Positions 38,407 to 48,501 of a stretch of DNA of 64,000 nucleotides are shown piece by piece (position 1 is the first letter of the stretch; every line of letters begins with the position of its first letter). The translations under genes were made by a program, and so were the position numbers. The stretch is from Legionella tucsonensis (lineage in GTDB: Bacteria; Pseudomonadota; Gammaproteobacteria; Legionellales; Legionellaceae). The stretch lies in assembly GCF_001468035.1 (NCBI RefSeq), contig NZ_LNZA01000001.1, positions 2,334,231 to 2,398,230 of the forward strand, in the 5' to 3' direction. A model generated the notes under the pieces. It was not told the origin of the DNA, ran no database searches, and saw only the letters and a list, made by a program, of their open reading frames with translations.

Positions 38407-39495
38407 TTATTTTAAACAACCATTGGAATTGGGATCATTTTGATGATAATAAGGGCTAAACTCATGAACGGCCTCAATCATGGCAGCAACATGCTCTGGG
38501 GGAACATCAGGAGTTACGCCATGGCCGAGGTTGAAGACATGTCCTGAGCCTGAGCCAAAGGATGCCAATACTTCTTTTACTTGTTCTCGAATACATTGTT
38601 TCGAAGTCAACAGCACAGATGGGTCAAGGTTTCCCTGTAACGCGACTTGATTACCCACTCTTCGCCGCGCTTCACCCAAATCACATGTCCAATCAATTCC
38701 CAAAGCATCACAACCCGTAATCAACATTTTTTCTAACCATTGACCGCCACCTTTGGTAAACAAAATAACAGGTACATTGGGATAATGTACTTTAATTTGA
38801 TGCACAATCTTCTGCATATACTCTAAGGAAAATTTTTGATAATTTTCCGGTGTTAAAATTCCGCCCCAGGTATCAAAAAGCATGACTGAATTAACGCCTG
38901 CCTTAATTTGCTCAATAAGGTAATTTGCTACTGATATTGCCAATTTATGCAATAACATATGAGTAGCTTCACGTTCAGTATAGAGCAAATGCAAAATACG
39001 TTTAAAGTCTCTAGTGCTTTTACCTTCAACCATATAACACGCCAAAGTCCATGGACTGCCTGCAAAACCAATTAGAGGAAGCTCTTTTGGCATTTCCCGA
39101 CGAATGAGCCGCACTGCATTCATTACATAAGCTAAAGACTCTGTTTCAGGGGGGTGTAAGTTAGTAATTTTCTGCGTATCATGTATGGGACGATGAAAAC
39201 AAGGCCCCTCCCCTTCAGAAAAATATAAACCTAATCCCATCGCATCAGGAATTGTCAGGATATCGGAAAATAAAATAGCTGCGTCCAGAGCATAACGACG
39301 CAAAGGCTGTAAAGTAACCTCGCAAGCAAGTTCAGGATTTTTGCAAAGACTTAAAAAATCCCCCGCTTGCTCTCTAGTCTTTCGATACTCAGGTAAATAT
39401 CGTCCTGCTTGGCGCATCATCCATACAGGAGTTCGCTCCACAGGTTGTCGTCTTAAAGCACGCAGAAATAGAGATTGATCCAGATCATACATCAT
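38407..39495 (-). CDS. hemE: Uroporphyrinogen decarboxylase
   Basis: Decarboxylates uroporphyrinogen III to coproporphyrinogen III in haem synthesis. Its 362 residues have the N-terminal signature [16 protein letters not shown] and [12 protein letters not shown] (catalytic Asp), [16 protein letters not shown] and GNLDPSVL. Single gene, divergent from folB. Confidence 0.98.
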   Translation of the reverse strand: MMYDLDQSLFLRALRRQPVERTPVWMMRQAGRYLPEYRKTREQAGDFLSLCKNPELACEVTLQPLRRYALDAAILFSDILTIPDAMGLGLYFSEGEGPCFHRPIHDTQKITNLHPPETESLAYVMNAVRLIRREMPKELPLIGFAGSPWTLACYMVEGKSTRDFKRILHLLYTEREATHMLLHKLAISVANYLIEQIKAGVNSVMLFDTWGGILTPENYQKFSLEYMQKIVHQIKVHYPNVPVILFTKGGGQWLEKMLITGCDALGIDWTCDLGEARRRVGNQVALQGNLDPSVLLTSKQCIREQVKEVLASFGSGSGHVFNLGHGVTPDVPPEHVAAMIEAVHEFSPYYHQNDPNSNGCLK

Positions 39496-39704
39496 GTTAT
39501 CCCAACATCATCAAATGCCTAATCCTAACATACTTACTGTAATATCCACTCGAAATAATGCAAAAATTGACTCTGAAGGGAATAGAGGAACAGTATCCGC
39601 ACTCTATAATTCTATATGTAACCTCGACTCATGGAGTTGGGGTTACATAGGAGTAACTATTTCGATAAAATCAATAAATCGTTTTTTGGCAGGAAGGAAT
39701 AACA

Positions 39705-40043
39705 TTGGATACTTTAATTATAAAAGCCCTTAATGTAAGTACTAAAATTGGCGTTTACGAATGGGAGCAACGTATTAATCAACAATTGTTAATTGATATT
39801 AGTATTGATACTGATTTCAGTACATGTCAGGAGGATTTGACTAAAACCATAGATTACGAAGCACTTTGTAACAGTGTAGCTCTTTATGTTGAATCAAAAT
39901 CATTCCAACTCATTGAAACAGTAGCCAATGAAGTCGCAGATTTAATCAAAAAACAATTTAAAGTTCCCCAAATTACAGTGGGAATTAGTAAACCTCATGC
40001 AATCAAAAACGCAGAGAACATTCAGGTAATTGTTCGTCGTTAA
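39705..40043 (+). CDS. folB: Dihydroneopterin aldolase
   Basis: Folate pathway enzyme, 112 residues. The start MDTLIIKALNVSTKIGVYEWEQRINQQLLIDISI and the catalytic Lys/Glu regions (DYEALCNSV, ETVANEVADLI, KPHAIKNAENIQVIV) are typical. The start is a TTG at 39705, fixed by the strong AGGAAGGA (39691-39698) six bases upstream; there is no ATG nearby. The weak start codon probably limits expression. Confidence 0.95.
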   Translation: MDTLIIKALNVSTKIGVYEWEQRINQQLLIDISIDTDFSTCQEDLTKTIDYEALCNSVALYVESKSFQLIETVANEVADLIKKQFKVPQITVGISKPHAIKNAENIQVIVRR

Positions 40044-40151
40044 ACAAATCCGTTGCACCTGTCTCTTAGTCATAAATTAAGATACTTGGGTAAAGTTCAT
40101 ATTTAAGTGCGGTTTGGCTCAAGCTAGCGATATGGAAACAGCTCCTAAAAC

Positions 40152-40856
40152 TTACCCACCACTGGTAACCATACCATTCAGATGTTCATTTTTGGCCAAA
40201 ATCATTTGAGCCTGTTGGGCAAGTGCTCGATTAGAATAAGGTCCTACCACTACCCTGAACCAATTACCTTTTGTAGCATGATTTACGGGAACGATGTATA
40301 CACTAAAGCCTTTGAGTATCAATGTACCTTTCATTTGTTCTGCATCTTTGCGTGCTTTAAAAGAAGCTACTTGCACCAAAAACTTTCCTCTATCTGTTGA
40401 AGAAGCAAGTTTTGCTGTAAGTGTTTTGTCAATCGCACCAGAGTGTTGTTGGGCAATAGAAGTATTTGTTCTTGCTGAGGATGAGGCTGTCGCTGTAGTT
40501 GCTGTGCTAGAAGCATTGACAGATGTTGTAGAAGCTGAAGCAGCGGCAGGTTGAACTGATCCTGCAGCGTTCGCATGGGTTTGTGAACCAGAAGTTTTTT
40601 CATTAGTCAGAAGAGTGTAAAACTCAAATTTTGGTTTAGGCGGTATCGCTGCACGTTGTGCCTCTGATTTAGCCGGTTCTTTTTTCATTTCTTGATGAGC
40701 CAAAACCTGGGAATTTACCCAGTGACTGACAGTTTCGATATCGCAAAAAGAAGCAGCTAAATAACCCAATAAAAAAGTAAACGTACTCACTAGTAGTTGA
40801 TGCGGTGCACTGCTTCGCGACCGCGAAGAACGCCTATTTCCATATTCTTTTGTCAT
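40152..40856 (-). CDS. SPOR-domain membrane protein (DedD/FtsN-like)
   Basis: A 234-residue protein with a short basic cytoplasmic end, one membrane helix (LLVSTFTFLLGYLAASF), a long Ala/Ser/Thr-rich periplasmic linker and a C-terminal SPOR domain (about 158-232) that binds denuded peptidoglycan at the septum. The argS stop overlaps its ATG (TGATG), so it is translationally coupled to argS; the argS-SPOR pairing is common in gammaproteobacteria, with FtsN-like products. Confidence 0.88.
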   Translation of the reverse strand: MTKEYGNRRSSRSRSSAPHQLLVSTFTFLLGYLAASFCDIETVSHWVNSQVLAHQEMKKEPAKSEAQRAAIPPKPKFEFYTLLTNEKTSGSQTHANAAGSVQPAAASASTTSVNASSTATTATASSSARTNTSIAQQHSGAIDKTLTAKLASSTDRGKFLVQVASFKARKDAEQMKGTLILKGFSVYIVPVNHATKGNWFRVVVGPYSNRALAQQAQMILAKNEHLNGMVTSGG

Positions 40857-42616
40857 CACATACTCTCAGGAGCTGATACGCCCAATAGGTTTAAACCATT
40901 TTTTAATACCTGACGAACCGCCTCCAGCAAACAAAGACGTGCACATCGTAATTGCTCTTGTTCACACAAAAGCTGAACAGCATTATAATAACTATGTAAG
41001 CCATTGGCTACTTCGCGTAAATAGTACGCCACTTGATGAGGCTCACAATGAGCAGCTGCTAATTCTACAATTTCCGGGTATCGGCTAATTAAAGAAATCA
41101 AATGCGTTTCATGTGGTTGATCTAACAAATCAATGTTTTTTAGTCCAATTGCTTTATCCCAAAGCAAACTTCGTTCCTTTAATTGTCTTAACACAGAGCA
41201 TATTCTGGCATGCGCATACTGAATATAATAGACCGGATTATCACTTGACTCCGATTTTGCTAAGTCCAAATCGAAATCCATATGTTGTTCTGACTTACGT
41301 GCCACATAAAAGTAACGCGCAGCATCATTGCCTACCTCATGGCGCAGCTCTCTTAAAGTGACAAAAGAACCACTGCGTGTCGACATTTGGACCCGCTCAG
41401 AACCACGATATAAAATAGCAAATTGAACTAATAATACATCAAGTGCGCTTTCATCATGTCCCAAAGCCTTAACTACGGCACGCAACCGAGTAATATAACC
41501 ATGATGATCTGCACCAAAAATATCAATTACCCGATCATATCCTCTGTCATATTTATTCCAATGATAGGCAACATCCGAAGCAAAATAAGTAGTTTGGCCA
41601 TTAGCACGCACCAGCACTCGATCTTTTTCATCGCCAAAATCGGTTGCTTTAAACCAAAGCGCTCCTTCTTTTTCAAAAGTATGACCACTTTCTTTAAGCG
41701 CCTGAATGCCTTTTTGAATTGAACCGTCTTCAAATAATGATTGTTCAGAGAACCAATTCTCGTATTTCACACCAAACTCAGCAAGATCATCTTTAATATC
41801 ATCAAGAACAGTATTTAACGCATGTCGATGAAACAGAGCAAAAACATCCATACCTAAAAGTTGTTTTGCGCGAGATACCAAAGCATCAATATAAACTTCT
41901 TTATCACCGCCATGAGGTTCATCAAGAGGTAAACCTTCTATTACAGTAGTCCATGGATGTATATATTCCTTACCATGCTCTGCCCAAAATTCCTGGGCTA
42001 TTTGGGAAACATAATCACCTTTATACGCATTGGCAGGAATAACAACTGGCTCACCTGCAAGCTCCAGATAACGTAACCACACACTGGCGGCAAGAATGTT
42101 CATTTGTCTTCCCGCGTCGTTGACATAATATTCTAATGTTACATCATAACCTGCAGCCTTTAAGACATTTCCCAAAGTAGCACCAAAAGCAGCTCCTCTC
42201 CCATGGCCCACATGCAAAGGACCTGTTGGGTTAGCAGAAACAAATTCAATTAATACTTTTTGATTTTGGCCAATCGTGCTGTATCCAAATCTTTCCTCCT
42301 TATCCAGTATTTCGCCAATAATTTGTGAGCGAGAACTGCTGCGTATAAAGAAATTAATAAACCCCGCCCCAGCAATTTCTACTTTTTCCACAGCCGGATC
42401 AACAGGAAGCGCCTGAACTAAAAGTTCTGCTATTTTGCGCGGTGCTTGACGGCAGGGTTTTGCTAAAATTAAGGCCAAATTACTGGCATAATCACCATGA
42501 GCAGAATCTTTTGCACGATCTACCTTTATCTCAATATCCAAATCAGCAGGTACATCACCGGACTTTTGTAATGACATTAAAGCGTGTTTCAAAAGCTGCT
42601 CTACAGTTTGTTTCAT
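40856..42616 (-). CDS. argS: Arginyl-tRNA synthetase
   Basis: Charges tRNA-Arg. Its 586 residues show the N-terminal Add-1 domain, the HIGH motif as [14 protein letters not shown], and the DALR anticodon-binding domain at the end. MSTRSG stands where a KMSKS motif would be, as in many class I ArgRS enzymes. Divergent from recG across 168 bp. Confidence 0.98.
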   Translation of the reverse strand: MKQTVEQLLKHALMSLQKSGDVPADLDIEIKVDRAKDSAHGDYASNLALILAKPCRQAPRKIAELLVQALPVDPAVEKVEIAGAGFINFFIRSSSRSQIIGEILDKEERFGYSTIGQNQKVLIEFVSANPTGPLHVGHGRGAAFGATLGNVLKAAGYDVTLEYYVNDAGRQMNILAASVWLRYLELAGEPVVIPANAYKGDYVSQIAQEFWAEHGKEYIHPWTTVIEGLPLDEPHGGDKEVYIDALVSRAKQLLGMDVFALFHRHALNTVLDDIKDDLAEFGVKYENWFSEQSLFEDGSIQKGIQALKESGHTFEKEGALWFKATDFGDEKDRVLVRANGQTTYFASDVAYHWNKYDRGYDRVIDIFGADHHGYITRLRAVVKALGHDESALDVLLVQFAILYRGSERVQMSTRSGSFVTLRELRHEVGNDAARYFYVARKSEQHMDFDLDLAKSESSDNPVYYIQYAHARICSVLRQLKERSLLWDKAIGLKNIDLLDQPHETHLISLISRYPEIVELAAAHCEPHQVAYYLREVANGLHSYYNAVQLLCEQEQLRCARLCLLEAVRQVLKNGLNLLGVSAPESM

Positions 42617-42784
42617 GCTATGCGGTTTCCATCAAAAAATGATGCTATTATGCGCTTTTTTGTGCCATATGAAAAGGTTTTATATCCTCAGACAGCACAA
42701 TTTGCTGTATGATGAAAACAGCAAATTGTTACCATCCTCACTATGAGTTACACTTAAATACCATCATTCAAAATCATTAATACT

Positions 42785-44857
42785 GTGTTATCTAACTCTT
42801 GTGAATCTCTAAGCGGTATCGGGCCAACACTCGCAGCAAAACTTGCCAAATGTGGAATTCATTCAGTGCGTGATTTACTTTTTCACTTGCCTTACCGTTA
42901 TCAAGACAGAACCCGAATAACACCCATTCAAGATTTACGTCCAAATGATTGGTGTGTAATTGCCGGGAGAATATGTAAAACAGAAATTAAAACAGGTAAA
43001 CGTGCCATGTTGCATTGTTACATTGAAGATAAAACAGGCATCATCAAACTGCAGTTTTTTCATTTTAATAAAAATCAAATTAATAATCTAAATAACAGCA
43101 CAATGATTCATGCATTTGGAGAAGTACGTGAATTCAACAATACCCTGATTATGACTCACCCTGAATATCAATTGCTCGATGATGAAAATGAATGTCAGGT
43201 TAATGAAACACTCACTCCAATTTACCCAAGTACACAAGGCTTAAGTCAAACACGTTTAAGACAGTTGGTAAATGTTGCCTTAAAAAGTTGTAAACAGGAA
43301 CTTCAGCAATTGGAATGGATGAGTGAAGAACAATTGCGAACAAATAACTTTTTCCCCCTGGGAGAGGCAATTCAATTATTGCATAAGCCTCCTCCAGATA
43401 TCTCGGTGCAATCGCTCGAAGAAGGTCAACATCCTGCCCTAAAACGGTTGGTTTTTGATGAATTGTTAGCACAGCGCCTCTGTATGCAATTTGCTAGAGA
43501 ATCACGTAATGCGTTATACGCTGTTGCATTGCCAGCAGATCACAACTTGAGTCAACGCTTTTTAGAGTCGCTTCCATTTGCTCTCACAAAAGCACAGCAT
43601 AGAGTAGCCCAGGAAATCAGCCAAGATTTAATGCAAACAAAACCCATGTTGCGCTTAGTACAAGGCGATGTAGGAGCAGGAAAAACCATCATTGCTGCTC
43701 TAGCAGCATTACAAGCGATTGCTAATGGACAACAAGTTGCTTTTATGGCACCCACTGATTTATTGAGCGAGCAACATGCCAATAATCTGATCCAGTGGCT
43801 TGAACCTTTGGGAATTAAAATAGTACGACTCAGCGGAAAAATGAAACTTAGCGAGCGGCGGATGGCATTTGCCGCACTTGCTGATCAAAGCTGTCAGTTG
43901 ATTATTGGCACGCACGCCTTATTTCAAGAGTCAGTGAGCTTTGCTCGCTTAGGCCTAGTCATTATCGATGAGCAACATCGATTTGGAGTAGAGCAAAGAT
44001 TGCTTTTGCAACAAAAAGGACAGCAAGATCAACTTATTCCTCATCAATTATTAATGACCGCCACACCTATCCCAAGAACACTATCCATGACTCACTTCGC
44101 CCATTTGGATATCTCAATTATCGATGAATTGCCTCCTGGGCGTATGCCCATTACTACGGCTGTTTTAAGCCAGAATAAACGGGAAATCGTTATTAATCGA
44201 TTACAAGTTGCCATTGCCAGTGGTCGTCAAATTTACTGGGTTTGTACGCTAATTGAAGAGTCAGAAAAACTACAATGTATGGCCGCAACTGAAACAGCAC
44301 ATGCATTACAAGAACAACTTCCCGGGGCTCGTGTAGGTTTGGTGCATGGACGGATGAAACCTTTAGAAAAAGAAGTAACTATGGCAGCATTTAAAAACGG
44401 CGAAATAAATTTATTGGTTGCCACAACAGTGATTGAAGTTGGGGTGGATGTCCCTAATGCCAGTCTTATGATTATTGAAAATGCAGAACGTCTTGGTTTA
44501 TCTCAACTTCATCAATTACGCGGCCGAGTAGGAAGAGGCACCACACAATCACATTGTATTTTGCTTTATCAATCCCCACTATCGCAACAAGGTTCTGAAC
44601 GATTAAAAATAATGCGTGCAACCAATGATGGATTCATTATTGCTGAGAAAGATCTGGAGTTAAGGGGTGCAGGAGAAGTGCTCGGAACTCGACAAACAGG
44701 ATATCGGCAATTTAAAATCGCAGATATCCAGCGTGATCGTAGCCTAATCCATCTTTTGCCCTCTACAGCAAAAGAACTTTTACAGAGCTCACCGCAAACT
44801 GCTCGCGATATTACCCAGCGATGGTTGGGAAATTTTGAACAATTTTTACAGGGATAA
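42785..44857 (+). CDS. recG: ATP-dependent DNA helicase RecG
   Basis: Branch-migrating helicase for stalled forks and recombination. Its 690 residues have the N-terminal wedge/OB domain (LFHLPYRYQDRT), Walker A in QGDVGAGKTIIA, Walker B in IIDEQHRFGVEQR, TATPIPRTL and the TRG-motif region near RDLxxRGAGEVLG (here KDLELRGAGEVLGTRQ). GTG start. The last gene before the DnaA-box region. Confidence 0.97.
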   Translation: MLSNSCESLSGIGPTLAAKLAKCGIHSVRDLLFHLPYRYQDRTRITPIQDLRPNDWCVIAGRICKTEIKTGKRAMLHCYIEDKTGIIKLQFFHFNKNQINNLNNSTMIHAFGEVREFNNTLIMTHPEYQLLDDENECQVNETLTPIYPSTQGLSQTRLRQLVNVALKSCKQELQQLEWMSEEQLRTNNFFPLGEAIQLLHKPPPDISVQSLEEGQHPALKRLVFDELLAQRLCMQFARESRNALYAVALPADHNLSQRFLESLPFALTKAQHRVAQEISQDLMQTKPMLRLVQGDVGAGKTIIAALAALQAIANGQQVAFMAPTDLLSEQHANNLIQWLEPLGIKIVRLSGKMKLSERRMAFAALADQSCQLIIGTHALFQESVSFARLGLVIIDEQHRFGVEQRLLLQQKGQQDQLIPHQLLMTATPIPRTLSMTHFAHLDISIIDELPPGRMPITTAVLSQNKREIVINRLQVAIASGRQIYWVCTLIEESEKLQCMAATETAHALQEQLPGARVGLVHGRMKPLEKEVTMAAFKNGEINLLVATTVIEVGVDVPNASLMIIENAERLGLSQLHQLRGRVGRGTTQSHCILLYQSPLSQQGSERLKIMRATNDGFIIAEKDLELRGAGEVLGTRQTGYRQFKIADIQRDRSLIHLLPSTAKELLQSSPQTARDITQRWLGNFEQFLQG

Positions 44858-45723
44858 AAAATATTTTTTAAAATAACCAAGTCAAGACTGTTTTTTATTT
44901 TTTTCTTTGTTAATATAATTACGTAGTTTTTCAATTCTCAAAACCATGCATTGTGGATAACTCTATCTAATTCAGTTCACATTTCCAAGTACACTCTTCA
45001 CATATATACTAAAAGAATCTTATTCTACAAGGATTTTTTACAGTTCAAATTTGTGATATCAAAAAATCGTTTATCCACAAAATCTGTGGATAATTCTGTG
45101 CACAGGATGTAGAACACCTTATAAAATCAGACTCATTTGTGATTGCTTTATAACTTTACAAAGCGCCCTTAAAATTATTTGGGAGTTTGCCCATTTTGTT
45201 TTTCATGAGTCGACAGATAGATAAATTTTGCACACAAAAAAATGCATGGATCTACAACAGATTTTTTTAAAAAATACCAAAGTCAAGACTGTTTTTTATT
45301 TTTTTCTTTGTTAAGATGGCCAGGAAGGTTTACTTCCCTTCAAAAACATACCTTGTGGATAACTTCTCTTACCATATCGTTTAATAAAAGCCCAAACATA
45401 CGAATATTTTCAAAAATATCCTTATCTTATAAGAATCACCGCCTATTTAGTTCTTATCACATCTAAATTATTTATCCACAAAATCTGTGGATAATCCTGT
45501 GAACATGATGTAAAACACCTTATAAAATCAGCTTAATTTCTTCCCTCTTAGAGCACAGCAGAGAATATTCCAGGGCAATTTCATTTACTGTAAGTTTTTA
45601 ATATAAAAAAATTCTTAACCATGTTTAAATAGACCAATAAAATTATAGATGAAACTGAACCTAGGATTTGTGAGAAAATCAAGAACTCCTTTTGACTTAG
45701 GTTACATTATTTAAAAATACAAT
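44858..45723. other. Duplicated DnaA-box region, candidate replication origin
   Basis: An 866-bp gap with no credible gene. It holds two copies, 401-402 bp apart, of the same array. Each has a 33-bp T-rich tract (44881-44913 and 45282-45314, identical), a DnaA box TGTGGATAA (44952-44960; 45354-45362), then a pair of inverted boxes TTATCCACA-5 nt-TGTGGATAA (45071-45093; 45472-45494) and a conserved tail ending ATAAAATCAG (to 45130; to 45531). All six boxes match the TTATCCACA consensus perfectly. The sequence between the shared blocks has diverged, so the duplication is old and the shared blocks are under selection. T-rich tracts next to inverted boxes resemble an oriC unwinding element. Confidence 0.7.
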
Positions 45724-46857
45724 ATGGCCCAGCACGACAGATATTGGCAAGCAAAAAAAGTAACCCTTTTGGGAGCTATTTCAAATGCGCTACTTGGCAT
45801 CATTAAACTCATTGGTGGATATTTTTTCCATTCCCATGCACTTGTTGCAGATGGAGTACATTCCTTATCCGATCTCATAACGGATGCGATGGTTTTATTT
45901 GCTTCTAAATATGGCAGTCTCGATGCAGATGCAAGTCATCCTTATGGACATCAACGTATCGAAACTGCAGCGACTTTATTGCTCTCTTTTTTACTTATTT
46001 TCGCAGGTATTGGTATCGCCTGGGATTCGATATATGACTTGCTTCATTTCAACTATCTCGCACCGAATTGGTTAACCCTTCCTATAATTTGTATTTCCAT
46101 CATGAGCAATGAAACTTTGTTTCACTATACTCTATATATTGGAAGGCGTATTAACTCCAAATTAATTACAGCAAATGCATGGCATCATCGTTCAGATGCA
46201 GCCTCCTCTCTGGTTGTTTTAATAGGTTTAATTGGCAGTCTCGCCGGGTTCAGCTATCTTGATGCCATAGCTGCCATTATAGTCGGCCTCATGATTGTTA
46301 AAATGGGTTGGGAATATGCTTGGAACAGTGTCAAAGAACTGGTAGATACCGCAGTCAGTCCGGAACTATTAACACGAATTGAAGAGGTGATCCAAAACGT
46401 AGATGGAGTTGAAAAAATTCATCAATTACGCAGTCGTTCTATGGGAGAAGATGTATTAATTGATGTACATATTCTCGTATCACCTAAAATATCGGTATCT
46501 GAAGGGCATTATATAGCACAACATGTTCACCATGAGCTCACAGATAAAATAGAAAGTGTCAAAGATGTAATAGTCCATGTTGATCCTGAAGATGACGAGC
46601 GCTTTTGTCCCTCATTGCATTTACCCAGCAGAAAAGTATTAGACGAATTATTAAACAAAGTTCATATTGATTTCCCACAAATTTTATTTTGGAATTTACA
46701 TTATCTGGACGGCAAAATAGGGATAGATATAGTCTGTGATGAAGCATTTTCTCAGTGGCAAGAATTGTACACTCGAGTAATTTTTGCATTAAAATTGCAG
46801 TCTGATGTTGTAGAAATTCGTTTATTTAGCTTGCATGAAGCCATGTATCACAACTAA
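45724..46857 (+). CDS. Cation diffusion facilitator (FieF-like) efflux transporter
   Basis: A 377-residue inner-membrane proton-coupled exporter of divalent metals. Six membrane helices in the first 210 residues, with metal-site Asp/His patterns in HSLSDLITD and NAWHHRSDAASS, and the family motif SHPYGHQRIETAA. A cytoplasmic dimerisation domain follows (about 215-290), then an extra domain of about 80 residues compared with FieF (300). The metal is probably Zn or Fe. Followed by a ZIP-type importer, so the two may balance the same metal. Confidence 0.92.
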   Translation: MAQHDRYWQAKKVTLLGAISNALLGIIKLIGGYFFHSHALVADGVHSLSDLITDAMVLFASKYGSLDADASHPYGHQRIETAATLLLSFLLIFAGIGIAWDSIYDLLHFNYLAPNWLTLPIICISIMSNETLFHYTLYIGRRINSKLITANAWHHRSDAASSLVVLIGLIGSLAGFSYLDAIAAIIVGLMIVKMGWEYAWNSVKELVDTAVSPELLTRIEEVIQNVDGVEKIHQLRSRSMGEDVLIDVHILVSPKISVSEGHYIAQHVHHELTDKIESVKDVIVHVDPEDDERFCPSLHLPSRKVLDELLNKVHIDFPQILFWNLHYLDGKIGIDIVCDEAFSQWQELYTRVIFALKLQSDVVEIRLFSLHEAMYHN

Positions 46858-46972
46858 ACTACGTGACTTTAATTAAGTCTGATTTGTAGACATTGATTAT
46901 GTGTAGCCTAGGTACACTAATCAAAACAACAATTTTAGCGATAAAATTCCAGAATAAATAACAGGATAAACA

Positions 46973-47728
46973 ATGGTATCAGCTACCAGTTTAAAGATTT
47001 TTTTTGCATTCTCCATTTTTGTAGTCATCTTACTCGCGGGCTGGTATCCCTTTAAAAAACGTATTAAAGATGATCGGCATATTGATTTTCCTGTGGGAGA
47101 AACCCTGGCTACTGGAGTATTTTTGGGAGCAGGTTTATTGCATATGCTTCCAGATGCAAATTCTTTATTTAAAAAAATGGGATACAATTATCCTTTCGCC
47201 TTTATCATTACTGGAGCAGTATTCCTGATTTTTCTTTGGTTTGAACATTTAGGCAAAGAGCTCTATCATCATAATACGAAACATCCTGCTTTTGCCCTTT
47301 TGGCATGGGGAATGCTCTCAGTTCATTCCATAATGCTGGGTGCCGCTTTAGGATTGGCTCAATATAACTCTATGATTATCATGATTTTTCTTGCAATTAT
47401 CACCCATAAATGGGCGGAGAGCTTTGCAGTAGCAGTTCAATTAAATAAAAGTTCTATGAGCATGAACACCAGCTTGGTCTTTTTTATTTTATTCAGTTTG
47501 ATGACACCTTTGGGTATCTATTTGGGCTGGTATTTTGGTCATGGAGTAGAAACTAATTCTCTATTTGATCCCATTTTAATCGCCGCGTCATCCGGGACAT
47601 TCCTCTATCTGGGAACACTGCATGGTTTAGATCGCTGTGTTATGGTAGAACGCTGCTGTAATCTTAAAGATTTCAGCTTCGTGATTATAGGTTTCACACT
47701 TATGGCTTTGGTGGCAGTGTATGTCTGA
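46973..47728 (+). CDS. ZIP family metal transporter
   Basis: A 251-residue membrane protein with about eight helices. ZIP features are the helix 4 His-Ser motif in SVHSIMLGAALGLA and the helix 5 ITHKWAESFAVAV. It probably imports zinc or iron. AGGA precedes the ATG. The maf gene starts within its last 8 bp, so the two are translationally coupled, and the CDF gene is 115 bp upstream. Confidence 0.88.
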   Translation: MVSATSLKIFFAFSIFVVILLAGWYPFKKRIKDDRHIDFPVGETLATGVFLGAGLLHMLPDANSLFKKMGYNYPFAFIITGAVFLIFLWFEHLGKELYHHNTKHPAFALLAWGMLSVHSIMLGAALGLAQYNSMIIMIFLAIITHKWAESFAVAVQLNKSSMSMNTSLVFFILFSLMTPLGIYLGWYFGHGVETNSLFDPILIAASSGTFLYLGTLHGLDRCVMVERCCNLKDFSFVIIGFTLMALVAVYV

Positions 47729-48323
47729 TTTTCTCCAACAAAAACCTATTATTCTCGCTTCAGGCTCATCAATAAGATTAAAATTATTACAGTCTCTTGG
47801 TATTGAATTTTCTGTGATTCCTTCACAGTGTGATGAAGACTCAATTAAAACATCCTTCAAGTCAAACAACGCATTGGAATTAGGCTATGCGCTTGCAGCA
47901 AGTAAAGCCTTGGAGGTTAGCCAGCACCATCCTGAACATTTTATTATCGCAGCAGATCAACTTTGTCTGTTTGGACAAACCCTACTGAATAAGCCTTTGA
48001 ACCATCAAACAACTATGGAGCATCTGCATTTATTAAATGGTAAAGAACATCAACAAATTGCCTGCCTTTGTATTGCAAAAAATAATGAATTGCTCTGGCA
48101 ACATCATGAAACAGCCTACTTAACCTTGCACCAATTAAGCGAAAAAACCATTGAAGCTTACTTACAAAGTGAAAAACCTTATCACAGTTGTGGTGGGTAT
48201 CAATATGAAAGCCTAGGTAAATGGTTATTTAAAGAGGTTAAGGGCAATGAAGATACCATTTTGGGTTTACCTTTACTTCCTTTATCCAGTGCCTTAATGA
48301 AACTTGGTGCAGTCTGTTTCTGA
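47721..48323 (+). CDS. Maf-like nucleoside triphosphate pyrophosphatase
   Basis: House-cleaning pyrophosphatase that removes non-canonical or methylated nucleotides. The 200 residues start ILASGSSIRLKLLQSLGIEFSVIPSQCDED, the Maf signature, with FIIAADQLCLF as the base-binding DxxV/Q segment and the GGYQYESLG end motif. Sub-type (YceF-like versus YhdE-like) cannot be set by eye. Confidence 0.92.
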   Translation: MSDFLQQKPIILASGSSIRLKLLQSLGIEFSVIPSQCDEDSIKTSFKSNNALELGYALAASKALEVSQHHPEHFIIAADQLCLFGQTLLNKPLNHQTTMEHLHLLNGKEHQQIACLCIAKNNELLWQHHETAYLTLHQLSEKTIEAYLQSEKPYHSCGGYQYESLGKWLFKEVKGNEDTILGLPLLPLSSALMKLGAVCF

Positions 48324-48501
48324 TTGCTGTAGGCCAAGTGAAAGCAAAGCAACGTAGCCCCAGGATGAAGGATATTTTATTTCCCAGTTTCCACGACGTG
48401 CTTTCCCAAAAAATAGGAAAAATCATCAACATAATGAATCATTGTATTTATTAAGATCATTTTGCTATGATTCTTTATCACTTGCTGGGGCATTGAGAAA
48501 A

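Noticed and set aside
45242-45466. 74-residue plus-strand frame in the DnaA-box region
   Set aside because: It runs through the repeated T-rich tract and a DnaA box, and its composition is that of non-coding DNA; treated as chance.
44858-45723. Plasmid or phage origin iterons
   Set aside because: The repeats are DnaA boxes in two long arrays, not short identical iterons, and no replication initiator gene lies nearby.
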